From NCBI RefSeq assembly GCF_002979555.1, contig NZ_PCOZ01000018.1:19751-83750 (forward strand): a stretch of 64,000 bases of DNA, given 5' to 3'. The notes below the pieces were generated by a model. The model did not search any database and was not told the origin of the DNA. It saw only the letters and a list, made by a program, of their open reading frames with translations. The position numbers and the translations under genes are program-made. Below are positions 6,985 to 13,776 of the stretch, in pieces. The stretch is from Pseudomonas sp. MYb60. Lineage in GTDB: Bacteria; Pseudomonadota; Gammaproteobacteria; Pseudomonadales; Pseudomonadaceae. Position 1 is the first letter of the stretch; each line of letters opens with the position of its first letter.

Positions 6985-8070
6985 ATGAGTCAGCAAGCCG
7001 TGAAATTTGCCTATTGGGTGCCCAACGTCAGCGGTGGGCTGGTGGTGAGCAAAATCGAACAGCGCACCCACTGGGGCATCGACTACAACCGCAAACTGGC
7101 GCAACTGGCCGAAGCCGCCGGCTTTGAATATGGCCTGACCCAGATCCGCTTCACCGCCGGCTACGGTGCCGAGAACCAGCATGAATCCGTGGCGTTCAGC
7201 CATGCATTGCTGGCGGCGACCACCACACTCAAGGTGATCGCCGCGATCCTGCCCGGCCCCTGGCAACCAGCCCTGGCAGCCAAGCAACTGGCGACCATCG
7301 ACCAGCTCACCCACGGACGTATCGCGGTGAACATCGTCAGCGGCTGGTTCAAGGGTGAATTCCAGGCGATTGGCGAGCACTGGCTGGAGCATGACGAGCG
7401 CTATCGACGCTCCGAAGAGTTCATCCGCGCGTTGAAGGGCATCTGGACCCAGGACGACTTCACCTTCAAGGGTGACTTCTATCGTTTCAACAACTACACC
7501 CTCAAGCCCAAGCCCTTGGGCCAGCCGGAAGTGTTCCAGGGCGGCAGTTCACGGGCCGCGCGCGACATGGCGGCGCGGGTGTCGGACTGGTACTTCACCA
7601 ACGGCAACACCCCGGAGGGCATCAAGGCCCAGGTCGATGACATCCGCGCCAAAGCGGCGGCGAACAATCACCGGGTCAAGGTCGGGGTGAACGCTTTCGT
7701 GATCGCCCGCGACACCGAAGAAGAAGCCCGCGCGGTGCTGGCCGAGATCATCGACAAGGCCGACCCGGACGCGGTGAATGCGTTTGGCGATGCGGCGCGG
7801 CAGGCCGGCAAGGCCTCACCGGAAGGCGAGGGCAACTGGGCCAAATCCAGCTTTGAGGACCTGGTGCAGTACAACGACGGGTTCAAGACCAATTTGATCG
7901 GTACACCCCGGCAGATTGCCGAGCGCATCGTGGCGCTGAAGGCGGTGGGGGTGGACCTGATCCTGGCGGGGTTCCTGCACTTTCAGGAGGAGGTCGAATA
8001 TTTCGGCCAGCGCGTATTGCCGTTGGTGCGGGAGTTGGAGGCCAGCGCCTCGACCCAGCAGGTCGCCTGA
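6985..8070 (+). CDS. sfnG: Dimethyl sulfone monooxygenase SfnG
   Basis: A 361-aa FMNH2-dependent monooxygenase of the bacterial luciferase-like (LLM) family that converts dimethyl sulfone to methanesulfinate and formaldehyde, releasing sulfur for assimilation. The sequence is very close to known SfnG proteins (start MSQQAVKFAYWVPNVSGGLV; INIVSGWF-like core HGRIAVNIVSGWFKGEF; FQGGSSRAARDMAARVSDWY). I chose ATG 6985, with GAGGTA upstream, over the open extension to 6748 because the latter runs through the sigma-54 promoter. Reduced flavin must come from a separate reductase that is not in this window. Confidence 0.93.
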   Translation: MSQQAVKFAYWVPNVSGGLVVSKIEQRTHWGIDYNRKLAQLAEAAGFEYGLTQIRFTAGYGAENQHESVAFSHALLAATTTLKVIAAILPGPWQPALAAKQLATIDQLTHGRIAVNIVSGWFKGEFQAIGEHWLEHDERYRRSEEFIRALKGIWTQDDFTFKGDFYRFNNYTLKPKPLGQPEVFQGGSSRAARDMAARVSDWYFTNGNTPEGIKAQVDDIRAKAAANNHRVKVGVNAFVIARDTEEEARAVLAEIIDKADPDAVNAFGDAARQAGKASPEGEGNWAKSSFEDLVQYNDGFKTNLIGTPRQIAERIVALKAVGVDLILAGFLHFQEEVEYFGQRVLPLVRELEASASTQQVA

Positions 8071-8100
8071 CGGGCAGGCGCCAGTTTTTGTGGTGCGCGG

Positions 8101-8859
8101 CTACGAGGAGGGGGGTTGCAAGGTCAGCACTTCAAAGCCATCCGCCGTCACTGCCACGGTGTGCTCCCACTGTGCCGACAGGCTGTTGTCCTTGGTCACC
8201 ACCGTCCAGCCATCCTTGAGGCTGCGCACTTTCGAGCTGCCCTGGTTGAGCATCGGCTCCACCGTGAACACCATGCCTTCGCGCAACTCCAGGCCGGTGC
8301 CGGGCCGGCCGAAGTGAAGGATCTGCGGTTCTTCATGCATCTGCCGGCCAATGCCGTGGCCACAATAGTCGCGCACCACGCTGTAGCCATTGGCCTGGGC
8401 GTGGCTCTGGATCGCATGGCCGATATCACCCAGGCGGGCGCCGGGCTTGACCTGGCGGATACCGGCCCACATCGCCTCGAAGGTCTGTTCGACCAAACGC
8501 CGGGCTTTGGGGGCCACGGTGCCGATCATGTACATCTTGCTGGAATCGGCGATGTAGCCGCCTTTTTCCAGGGTGATGTCGATGTTGATGATGTCGCCGT
8601 CCTTGAGGACTTCCTTCGCGCTTGGCATGCCGTGGCACACCACCTCGTTGATCGAGGTGTTGATGCAAAACGGGTAGTCGTATTGCCCCAGGCTGGCCGG
8701 GCGGGCCTTGAGTTCGTTGCGGATGAAGGCTTCCACGGCGCTGTCCAGCTCCAGGGTGGAGCGGCCAGCGGCGACGAACCCGTCGAGCATGGTAAAGACC
8801 TGGGCCAGCAGGCGCCCGGATTCACGCATCAGCGCCAGCTGCGCCGTGTTCTTGATCAT
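8101..8859 (-). CDS. map: Type I methionine aminopeptidase
   Basis: A 252-aa metalloprotease that removes the N-terminal Met from nascent proteins. The metal-site and His motifs of the family are all visible: CHGMP, DIINIDITLEKGGYIAD, GHGIGRQMHEEP, FTVEPML and AQWEHTVAV. Its ATG (8859) overlaps the stop codon of the ParD-like gene by one base (TGATG), so translation is coupled. The usual pseudomonad map lies next to rpsB; this copy has no ribosomal neighbours and is probably a second, accessory enzyme. Start chosen by homology. Confidence 0.92.
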   Translation of the reverse strand: MIKNTAQLALMRESGRLLAQVFTMLDGFVAAGRSTLELDSAVEAFIRNELKARPASLGQYDYPFCINTSINEVVCHGMPSAKEVLKDGDIINIDITLEKGGYIADSSKMYMIGTVAPKARRLVEQTFEAMWAGIRQVKPGARLGDIGHAIQSHAQANGYSVVRDYCGHGIGRQMHEEPQILHFGRPGTGLELREGMVFTVEPMLNQGSSKVRSLKDGWTVVTKDNSLSAQWEHTVAVTADGFEVLTLQPPSS

Positions 8860-9059
8860 CAGCTGCGCCCCCGGATCAGGTCGGGCTTGTCCAGCAACAG
8901 TTTGTTGATCAATTCGTGGTAGGGCAGGCTTGGGTTCAGCTCGGCGAGCAGGCCGATCTTGATCCAGAACTCGGCCTGGGCGTTGATCGAGCGGTCCATG
9001 GCGGCGCTTGCCATGCGCAGTTGTTCGTGCAGTTGGTCGGTGATCTTGACGATGCCCAT
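8859..9059 (-). CDS. ParD-like ribbon-helix-helix family protein
   Basis: A 66-aa protein (MGIVKITDQLHEQLRMASA, then RSINAQAEFWIKIG) resembling the ParD-like antitoxin family. The N-terminus has the short beta strand plus helix expected of a ribbon-helix-helix DNA-binding fold. No RelE/ParE toxin gene adjoins it; instead it is coupled to map. I use ATG 9059; a GTG at 9068 is also possible. A 13-bp palindrome overlapping its promoter would suit autoregulation. Its function is not established. Confidence 0.75.
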   Translation of the reverse strand: MGIVKITDQLHEQLRMASAAMDRSINAQAEFWIKIGLLAELNPSLPYHELINKLLLDKPDLIRGRS

Positions 9060-9090
9060 GAGGTTCACTGTGCTGGATTGATAGATGAAG

Positions 9091-9118
9091 CGTATACGTT
9101 TCGTATGCCGAGAGTAAA
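9091..9118 (-). promoter_or_regulatory. Promoter and palindromic operator of the parD-like-map pair
   Basis: Minus-strand TTTACT (9118-9113) and TATACG (9096-9091) are 16 bp apart. Within them lies the palindrome ATACG-TTT-CGTAT (9094-9106), well placed to be an autoregulatory operator. Visual call only. Confidence 0.45.
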
Positions 9119-9125
9119 CATTTTG

Positions 9126-9155
9126 TTGACGTCATTGGTTGCCGCCGGGTAAGTT
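9126..9155 (+). promoter_or_regulatory. Promoter for the leader and threonine dehydratase gene
   Basis: TTGACG (9126-9131) and TAAGTT (9150-9155), spacer 18 bp. Transcription would begin near 9162, almost at the leader-peptide ATG, which would make that peptide nearly leaderless. A weaker alternative starts farther upstream (TTGATA at 9078-9083). Confidence 0.45.
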
Positions 9156-9161
9156 CGGTGC

Positions 9162-9227
9162 ATGACTTTCCAAGCCTTTCGCAGCCAGCCAAGCATTATT
9201 ACCGCCATTCCTCATATGGCGGGATAG
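9162..9227 (+). CDS. Putative attenuator leader peptide (21 aa) of the threonine dehydratase gene
   Basis: A short reading frame from ATG 9162 to TAG 9225-9227 encoding 21 residues, including the run Ile-Ile-Thr-Ala-Ile at codons 9195-9209. These are the end product and the substrate of the pathway begun by threonine dehydratase. The Ile/Thr codons lie just before and inside the first arm of a hairpin (9202-9208) and the stop codon lies just after its second arm, the arrangement of classical amino-acid attenuators. The ribosome site is weak (GGGTAAG, 8 nt upstream). No homology can be claimed. Confidence 0.6.
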   Translation: MTFQAFRSQPSIITAIPHMAG

Positions 9228-9272
9228 CACACGGCTGCACCCAAACCCGCCCTAGAGGCGGGTTTTGTTTTT
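9202..9272 (+). terminator. Transcription attenuator with rho-independent terminator
   Basis: Four segments can pair alternatively. Segment 1 (CCGCCAT, 9202-9208) pairs with 2 (ATGGCGG, 9216-9222) as a pause hairpin. Segment 3 (AAACCCGCC, 9243-9251) pairs with 4 (GGCGGGTTT, 9257-9265), followed by a U-rich run to 9272, as the terminator. Segment 2 (GGCGGG, 9218-9223) can instead pair with 3 (CCCGCC, 9246-9251) as the antiterminator. A ribosome stalled at the Ile codons would cover segment 1 and favour 2:3; one reaching the stop codon would cover 2 and allow termination. Confidence 0.7.
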
Positions 9273-9311
9273 CCGTCTCCAGCGCCCTTTTTGCAAAGCC
9301 AGGAGACACCC

Positions 9312-10322
9312 ATGAACACCCGCACCCTCGACACGGCCCTGCTTGAACACTATGTGAAAAAGATCCTCGCTGCGCCGGTCTACGACCTGGCGGTGCGCAC
9401 GCCCCTGCAAGCGGCACCGGCCCTGTCGGCGCTGCTGGGCAACACGGTGCTGCTCAAGCGCGAGGACCTGCAACCGACCTTTTCCTTCAAGATCCGCGGG
9501 GCCTACAACAAGCTGGTGCAACTGAGCGAAGCGCAGAAAGCCCGGGGCGTGGTCACGGCTTCGGCCGGCAACCATGCCCAGGGCGTGGCGCTGGCGGCGC
9601 GGGAGCTGGGGATCAGCGCGCGGATCGTCATGCCCGCTACCACACCGGAGTTGAAGGTACTGGGGGTGCGGTCGCGGGGGGCCGAAGCGGTGTTGCACGG
9701 CGAGAGTTTCCCGTTTGCCCTGGCCCATGCGTTGCAACTGGCCGAAGCCACGGGTTGCACCTTTGTGTCGCCGTTCGATGACCCGGAGGTGATCGCAGGC
9801 CAGGGCACCGTGGCGATGGAGATCCTGCGCCAGCAGCAAGGGCCGCTGGAAGCTATCTTCGTGCCGGTGGGCGGGGGTGGCCTGATCGCCGGTATCGCCG
9901 CCTACGTCAAGTACCTTCGGCCTGAGGTGCGCATCATTGGTGTCGAACCCGAAGGTTCCAGTTGCCTGTTGGCGGCTCTGCAGGCGGGTGAGCGAGTGGT
10001 GCTGCCGAGTGTCGACGGGTTTGCCGACGGCACGGCAGTCGCGCAGGTGGGCGCCCATGGCTTTGATATCTGCCGGGACTGGGTGGATGAGGTGCTCACC
10101 GTCAGCAATGACGAGCTGTGCAGCGCGATCAAGCTGATCTACGACGACACCCGTTCCATCACCGAACCGTCGGGCGCGTTGGCGGTGGCCGGGGTTCGCA
10201 CGTATGTCGCTCGTCATGGGGTACGTGGAAAGACGCTGGTGGCGATCAATTCAGGCGCCAACATCAACTTTGATAGTTTGCGACATGTTGCAGAAAGAGT
10301 GGCGGCTTACACGGCTGCATGA
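9312..10322 (+). CDS. ilvA: Threonine dehydratase (threonine ammonia-lyase), short form
   Basis: A 336-aa PLP enzyme that deaminates threonine to 2-oxobutanoate, the first step towards isoleucine. The PLP lysine is K60 in SFKIRGAYN; the phosphate-binding glycine loop is VGGGGLIAG; ASAGNHAQGVA is also diagnostic. It lacks the C-terminal ACT-like regulatory domains of the long biosynthetic enzyme (about 500 aa), so classical allosteric inhibition by isoleucine is unlikely. The upstream attenuator could supply isoleucine control at the RNA level instead. AGGAGA sits just before ATG 9312. A catabolic TdcB-like role is the alternative, but the leader argues for a biosynthetic one. Confidence 0.85.
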   Translation: MNTRTLDTALLEHYVKKILAAPVYDLAVRTPLQAAPALSALLGNTVLLKREDLQPTFSFKIRGAYNKLVQLSEAQKARGVVTASAGNHAQGVALAARELGISARIVMPATTPELKVLGVRSRGAEAVLHGESFPFALAHALQLAEATGCTFVSPFDDPEVIAGQGTVAMEILRQQQGPLEAIFVPVGGGGLIAGIAAYVKYLRPEVRIIGVEPEGSSCLLAALQAGERVVLPSVDGFADGTAVAQVGAHGFDICRDWVDEVLTVSNDELCSAIKLIYDDTRSITEPSGALAVAGVRTYVARHGVRGKTLVAINSGANINFDSLRHVAERVAAYTAA

Positions 10323-10389
10323 TTAAACGGGCGGGGTTAAACGTTTAATCCTGGCCGTTCGACGACGATTAAACCTGTCCATGTTTAAT
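10322..10389. promoter_or_regulatory. Cluster of TTAAAC/GTTTAA motifs
   Basis: Five half-sites in 68 bp: ATTAAAC (10322-10328), the 12-bp palindrome TTAAACGTTTAA (10337-10348) and the pair ATTAAAC (10368-10374) / GTTTAAT (10383-10389), an inverted repeat with an 8-bp spacer. They stand out in GC-rich DNA between the threonine dehydratase gene and the DUF1652 gene. They look like operators, but I recognise no regulator for them. Confidence 0.4.
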
Positions 10390-10440
10390 GCGCCGTGAGT
10401 TATATAACAACAGTGTTTACTTATGAGGAAAAGTTACAAC

Positions 10441-10503
10441 GGCAGCGAATCCTGCCGAGTAATCTTGGGCACTACAAGCGCCTGCCAAGGTTGGCGAGGC
10501 GCT
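10441..10503 (+). other. Hairpins in the leader of the DUF1652 gene
   Basis: Two stems precede the DUF1652 gene: GGCAG/CTGCC (about 10441-10455) and a longer one, AGCGCCT-GCCAA / TTGGC-G-AGGCGCT (10477-10503), with one bulged G. No U-run follows, so they are not terminators. Possible mRNA-stability or translation-control structures. Confidence 0.35.
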
Positions 10504-10547
10504 GTCTCAACCCCTGATTGGCGGTCTCATCAAAGGAGAGGTTGTCC

Positions 10548-10817
10548 ATGCTTTCAGAACTCGAACTTCGCAGCATTATTGAAGGAAGTTTCCTGCCCAA
10601 ACGGTGCGAATGCATCAAAGCCGAAGACGCTTCGCTGACGATCAAAGTCTATGACGACATTGACCGTGACCGAGTTGATTTGGAAGTCAAAGGTATAAAC
10701 GCTGACAAACTCGACAGCAGTCGAGCCATCTGCAACCTGATAACCGGGTTGCGTGAAGACCTCAAGCACAACCATCCGCCCGTCCTGCAAAGAACGGCAG
10801 GTCGGGCCTTGCATTAG
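10548..10817 (+). CDS. DUF1652 family protein
   Basis: An 89-aa protein (MLSELELRSIIEGSFLP at the start, CECIKAEDASLTIKVYD next, SSRAICNLITGLREDL later) that matches DUF1652, a small family of unknown function nearly confined to pseudomonads. AAAGGAGAGG precedes ATG 10548. No signal peptide or membrane segment. The leader carries hairpins and, farther upstream, a cluster of TTAAAC motifs. Its last bases overlap the convergent membrane-protein gene by 4 bp. Confidence 0.8.
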   Translation: MLSELELRSIIEGSFLPKRCECIKAEDASLTIKVYDDIDRDRVDLEVKGINADKLDSSRAICNLITGLREDLKHNHPPVLQRTAGRALH

Positions 10818-11209
10818 ACCGAAGTGTGCGCTTGAGCGGCGGTAGAGCGGTGGGCCTGGAGAAATGCCAGGCCCAACATCGCCTCTGTTGCCACTGCCAG
10901 CAGGATGCCGGGTCCGGCATTGCCGCTGAGCCAGTCACTGAATCCCAATATGCCCAACATCAGGCAGCCGGTGCTGAACCCTGCGGTCATGGCGCGTCGT
11001 GTGTCTGAGGGTGGCGCGTGGCGAGCGCGGTAGAACATCACACCGATGGCCAGGAACAGCGCGGCATTGCGGCGGGACACCAGCCCGGTGGCGCTGGAGT
11101 ACTCCACGCTCCACATCCACAGCAACAGGTTGGGACGCAGGCCCCAGGCCATGGCGAGGGCGAAGCAGAGCAGGGCGGTAAACGTGGCGAGGGAGCGAAA
11201 ACTCAGCAT
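10814..11209 (-). CDS. Small integral membrane protein of unknown function
   Basis: A 131-aa protein with about four hydrophobic helices (FTALLCFALAMAWGL near the N-terminus; RNAALFLAIGVMFYRAR; FSTGCLMLGILGFSDWL; GILLAVATEAMLGLAFLQ). No motif gives a function. It lies 57 bp downstream of mtlZ on the same strand and could receive read-through from the mannitol operon, but nothing ties it to polyol metabolism. It overlaps the end of the DUF1652 gene by 4 bp. Confidence 0.7.
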   Translation of the reverse strand: MLSFRSLATFTALLCFALAMAWGLRPNLLLWMWSVEYSSATGLVSRRNAALFLAIGVMFYRARHAPPSDTRRAMTAGFSTGCLMLGILGFSDWLSGNAGPGILLAVATEAMLGLAFLQAHRSTAAQAHTSV

Positions 11210-11266
11210 GGCGAATCCTTTCGGCCGTATGACAAGCGCGCAAGCCTACTCCCTTTTCCCCGATTC

Positions 11267-12202
11267 CTACAGTTGATCGCGATAGGGCAGGTCCGGACCG
11301 GTCTTGGTGCAGGTCAGTGCAGCAGCACGAACAGCAAAGCCCAGCATGCTGTCGATCTGCGCCCGCGTCAGTTGTTGCAGGCCCTGCACGGAATCCAGCT
11401 GCTGCTCGGTCAACCAGGCAATCAAGGCCGCCTGGAAGGTATCGCCAGCCCCCACCGTATCGGCCATGGCGATGGTGACGGCGGGTGCCGACCACGTGCC
11501 GTGCTGACGGCTGAATACGCTGGCGCCATCGCCGCCCCGGGTCAGAAACACCAATTGGCAACGGTGCTGCAACCAGCCCTGCAGCACGCTTTCCGGCGAT
11601 TGGTCGGGGTAGAGCAGGTGCAGGTCTTCGTCGCTGACCTTGATCAGGTCGGCATGCTTGACCAGTTCCGCCACGCGGTCCCGCCACTGCTGGATATCCG
11701 GCTGCGGGTTAAGGCGCACGTTGGGGTCGAGGCTGATCAGGCGTTTGCCACTTTCGCGCCGGACCAACTGCAACAAGGTGTCGCCGATTGGCTGCACCAC
11801 CAGGGAAAACGAGCCCACATGCAGCCCGCGAATGTCTTCGCCCAGCGCCGGCAAGTGTGCGACTTCCAGCAGTCGGTCGGCGCAGCCTTCGCCGCGAAAG
11901 TTGTACTGCGGCGAACCGTCGGCACCCACGGCCACCATCGACAGGGTGGTCGGCGCCGCAAACTCCACCAGGAACTGCTCGCTCACGCCTTCATCCCTGA
12001 GCACCTGCAGCAGGCGCCGCCCGAGAAAATCCGTGGACAACCCGCCAAACAGCCCGGCGTTGATGCCCAGGCGGCGCAGCCCCACTGCGACGTTGAAGGG
12101 CGAACCACCGGCGATTGCCTTGTAATTGACCGTGGAAGCCTGCCCGCTGGCACCCTCCTCGCTGAAAAAATCGAACAGCGCTTCGCCACACACCAGATAC
12201 AT
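11267..12202 (-). CDS. mtlZ: Fructokinase, PfkB family
   Basis: A 311-aa sugar kinase of the PfkB/ribokinase family. It has the N-terminal glycine signature (GGSPFNVAVGLRRLG) and the C-terminal ATP/anion-hole signature DTVGAGDTFQAAL with catalytic Asp in GAGD. As the last gene of the mtlEFGKDYZ order it phosphorylates fructose made by MtlD from mannitol, giving fructose 6-phosphate. It follows mtlY by 12 bp. Gene name based on sequence plus operon position known from P. fluorescens. Confidence 0.9.
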   Translation of the reverse strand: MYLVCGEALFDFFSEEGASGQASTVNYKAIAGGSPFNVAVGLRRLGINAGLFGGLSTDFLGRRLLQVLRDEGVSEQFLVEFAAPTTLSMVAVGADGSPQYNFRGEGCADRLLEVAHLPALGEDIRGLHVGSFSLVVQPIGDTLLQLVRRESGKRLISLDPNVRLNPQPDIQQWRDRVAELVKHADLIKVSDEDLHLLYPDQSPESVLQGWLQHRCQLVFLTRGGDGASVFSRQHGTWSAPAVTIAMADTVGAGDTFQAALIAWLTEQQLDSVQGLQQLTRAQIDSMLGFAVRAAALTCTKTGPDLPYRDQL

Positions 12203-12214
12203 AATCGTTCGCTC

Positions 12215-13696
12215 TTAAAGGGTTGCCACGAGCCGCTGGTAGCGCTCGTAAGCCTGTTGATAGGCACCGACGTTGGCCGCCACCGGCAAGGTGCGGCTGG
12301 CGGAGTCGACGCTCACGCATTTGTCGCACAGGCGGGTCAGCGACTCGCCGGACCGGCTCCACGCGGCCTGGATCGCAGCGCCCAGGGCGGCTGCTTCCGG
12401 CTGTTCGGTGCAGACCACTTCGGTGTTCATGATATCGGCGACCATCTGCCGCCATACCGGGCTTTTCGAGCCGCCGCCGATCAGGCGAATGCTCTGGCTT
12501 TGCAGGCCGGTCTGGCGCAACAGGTCGAGGCCATAACGCAGGCCGAAGGTGGTGCCTTCGACCACCGCGCGGCACAGGTTGGCGCGGGTCAGGTTGGACA
12601 TGTTCAGGCCGTGCAGGCTGCCGGTGGCGTGGGGCAGGGCGGGCACGCGTTCGCCGTTGAGGAAGGGCAGCATGCTCACCCCGTCCGCGCCGATGGGGGC
12701 CTGTTCGACCAAGGCGTTGAAGGCCTCCAGGTCCAGCTCGAACAGCTCGCGCATCACCCCGGTGGCGTTGGTCAGGTTCATGGTGCAGATCAGCGGCAAC
12801 CAGCCGCCGCTGGACGAACAGAACGTGGCCACGGACGCTTGCGGGCTCACATTGGCCTGATCGGCAAACGCATACACCGTGCCCGATGAGCCCAGGCTCA
12901 TGGTGATCACCCCTGGCGCAATATTGCCGGTGCCGATGGCGCCCATCATGTTGTCGCCGCCGCCGCTGGACACCTGGGCATTGGGGTTGATGCCCAGGCG
13001 TTCGGCAATGGCGGGCAGCAGCGTGCCGACGTTTTCGTCAGCCTCGATCAGGGCCGGCAAGGCACGTTCCAGCCGACCACTGGGGTCGATGTGCTGGAGC
13101 AGCGCCACGTCCCATTCACGCGTGCGTACATTGAAATAACCGGTGCCCGACGCATCGCCGTATTCGGCGACGGCACGGCCGGTGAGCCAGTAGTTGAGGT
13201 AGTCATGGGGCAGCAGGATATGGGCAATGCGTGCGAACACCTGCGGGTGTTGCTCCAGGGTCCACAGCAGCTTGGAGACCGTATAGCCCGGCGCAATCGC
13301 CACGCCGAGGCGTTCCAGCGAGCCGCTTTCACCGCCCAGGTAGGCCAGCAGGCGGTCGTTTTCCGGCGCGGTCTCGGTGTCGCACCACAGCTTGGCCGGG
13401 CGCAGGACCTGGCCGTTGTCATCCAGCAGGACCAGGCCATGCTGCTGGCCGGACACGCCGATGCCGAGGATGTCCTGACCCTCTACGCCGGCCTGTTGCA
13501 GGGCGCGGTGGGTGGCGTCGGTGAAGGCGTCGAGCCATTCTTCGGTGTGTTGTTCGCGCCGGCCGTTGGCGCCACTGATCAAGGTGTGCGCGGCAGCGCC
13601 CAGGCCGAGTACCTTGCCGCTGGTGGCGTCGAGGACGATGGCCTTGGTGCCCTGGGTACCGCAGTCGATGCCGAGGTAGAGGTTTTGCTGGGTCAT
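12215..13696 (-). CDS. mtlY: Xylulokinase, FGGY family
   Basis: A 493-aa kinase of the FGGY family. The N-terminal phosphate-binding loop is GIDCGTQGTKAIVLD, the catalytic Asp region is ILGIGVSGQQHG, and the adenosine motif is IRLIGGGSKSPVWRQ. It phosphorylates D-xylulose formed when MtlD oxidises D-arabitol. I chose ATG 13696 (MTQQNLYLGIDCG); the frame is open farther upstream but that part only translates the intergenic REP and the mtlD end. Confidence 0.9.
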   Translation of the reverse strand: MTQQNLYLGIDCGTQGTKAIVLDATSGKVLGLGAAAHTLISGANGRREQHTEEWLDAFTDATHRALQQAGVEGQDILGIGVSGQQHGLVLLDDNGQVLRPAKLWCDTETAPENDRLLAYLGGESGSLERLGVAIAPGYTVSKLLWTLEQHPQVFARIAHILLPHDYLNYWLTGRAVAEYGDASGTGYFNVRTREWDVALLQHIDPSGRLERALPALIEADENVGTLLPAIAERLGINPNAQVSSGGGDNMMGAIGTGNIAPGVITMSLGSSGTVYAFADQANVSPQASVATFCSSSGGWLPLICTMNLTNATGVMRELFELDLEAFNALVEQAPIGADGVSMLPFLNGERVPALPHATGSLHGLNMSNLTRANLCRAVVEGTTFGLRYGLDLLRQTGLQSQSIRLIGGGSKSPVWRQMVADIMNTEVVCTEQPEAAALGAAIQAAWSRSGESLTRLCDKCVSVDSASRTLPVAANVGAYQQAYERYQRLVATL

Positions 13697-13745
13697 GGTG
13701 GAGTGCTCAGCAGTATTATTTTTTTGGGTTGGAAACTCGGTCAAA

Positions 13746-13773
13746 TGTGGGAGCGGGATTGCTCGCTCCCCCA
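13746..13773. repeat. REP-type palindrome between mtlD and mtlY
   Basis: TGTGGGAGCGGGATTGCTCG followed by CTCCCCCA, immediately after the mtlD stop codon. As an mRNA hairpin it could protect the upstream mtl message from 3' decay and lower expression of mtlY and mtlZ relative to mtlD. Confidence 0.7.
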
Positions 13774-13776
13774 TGG

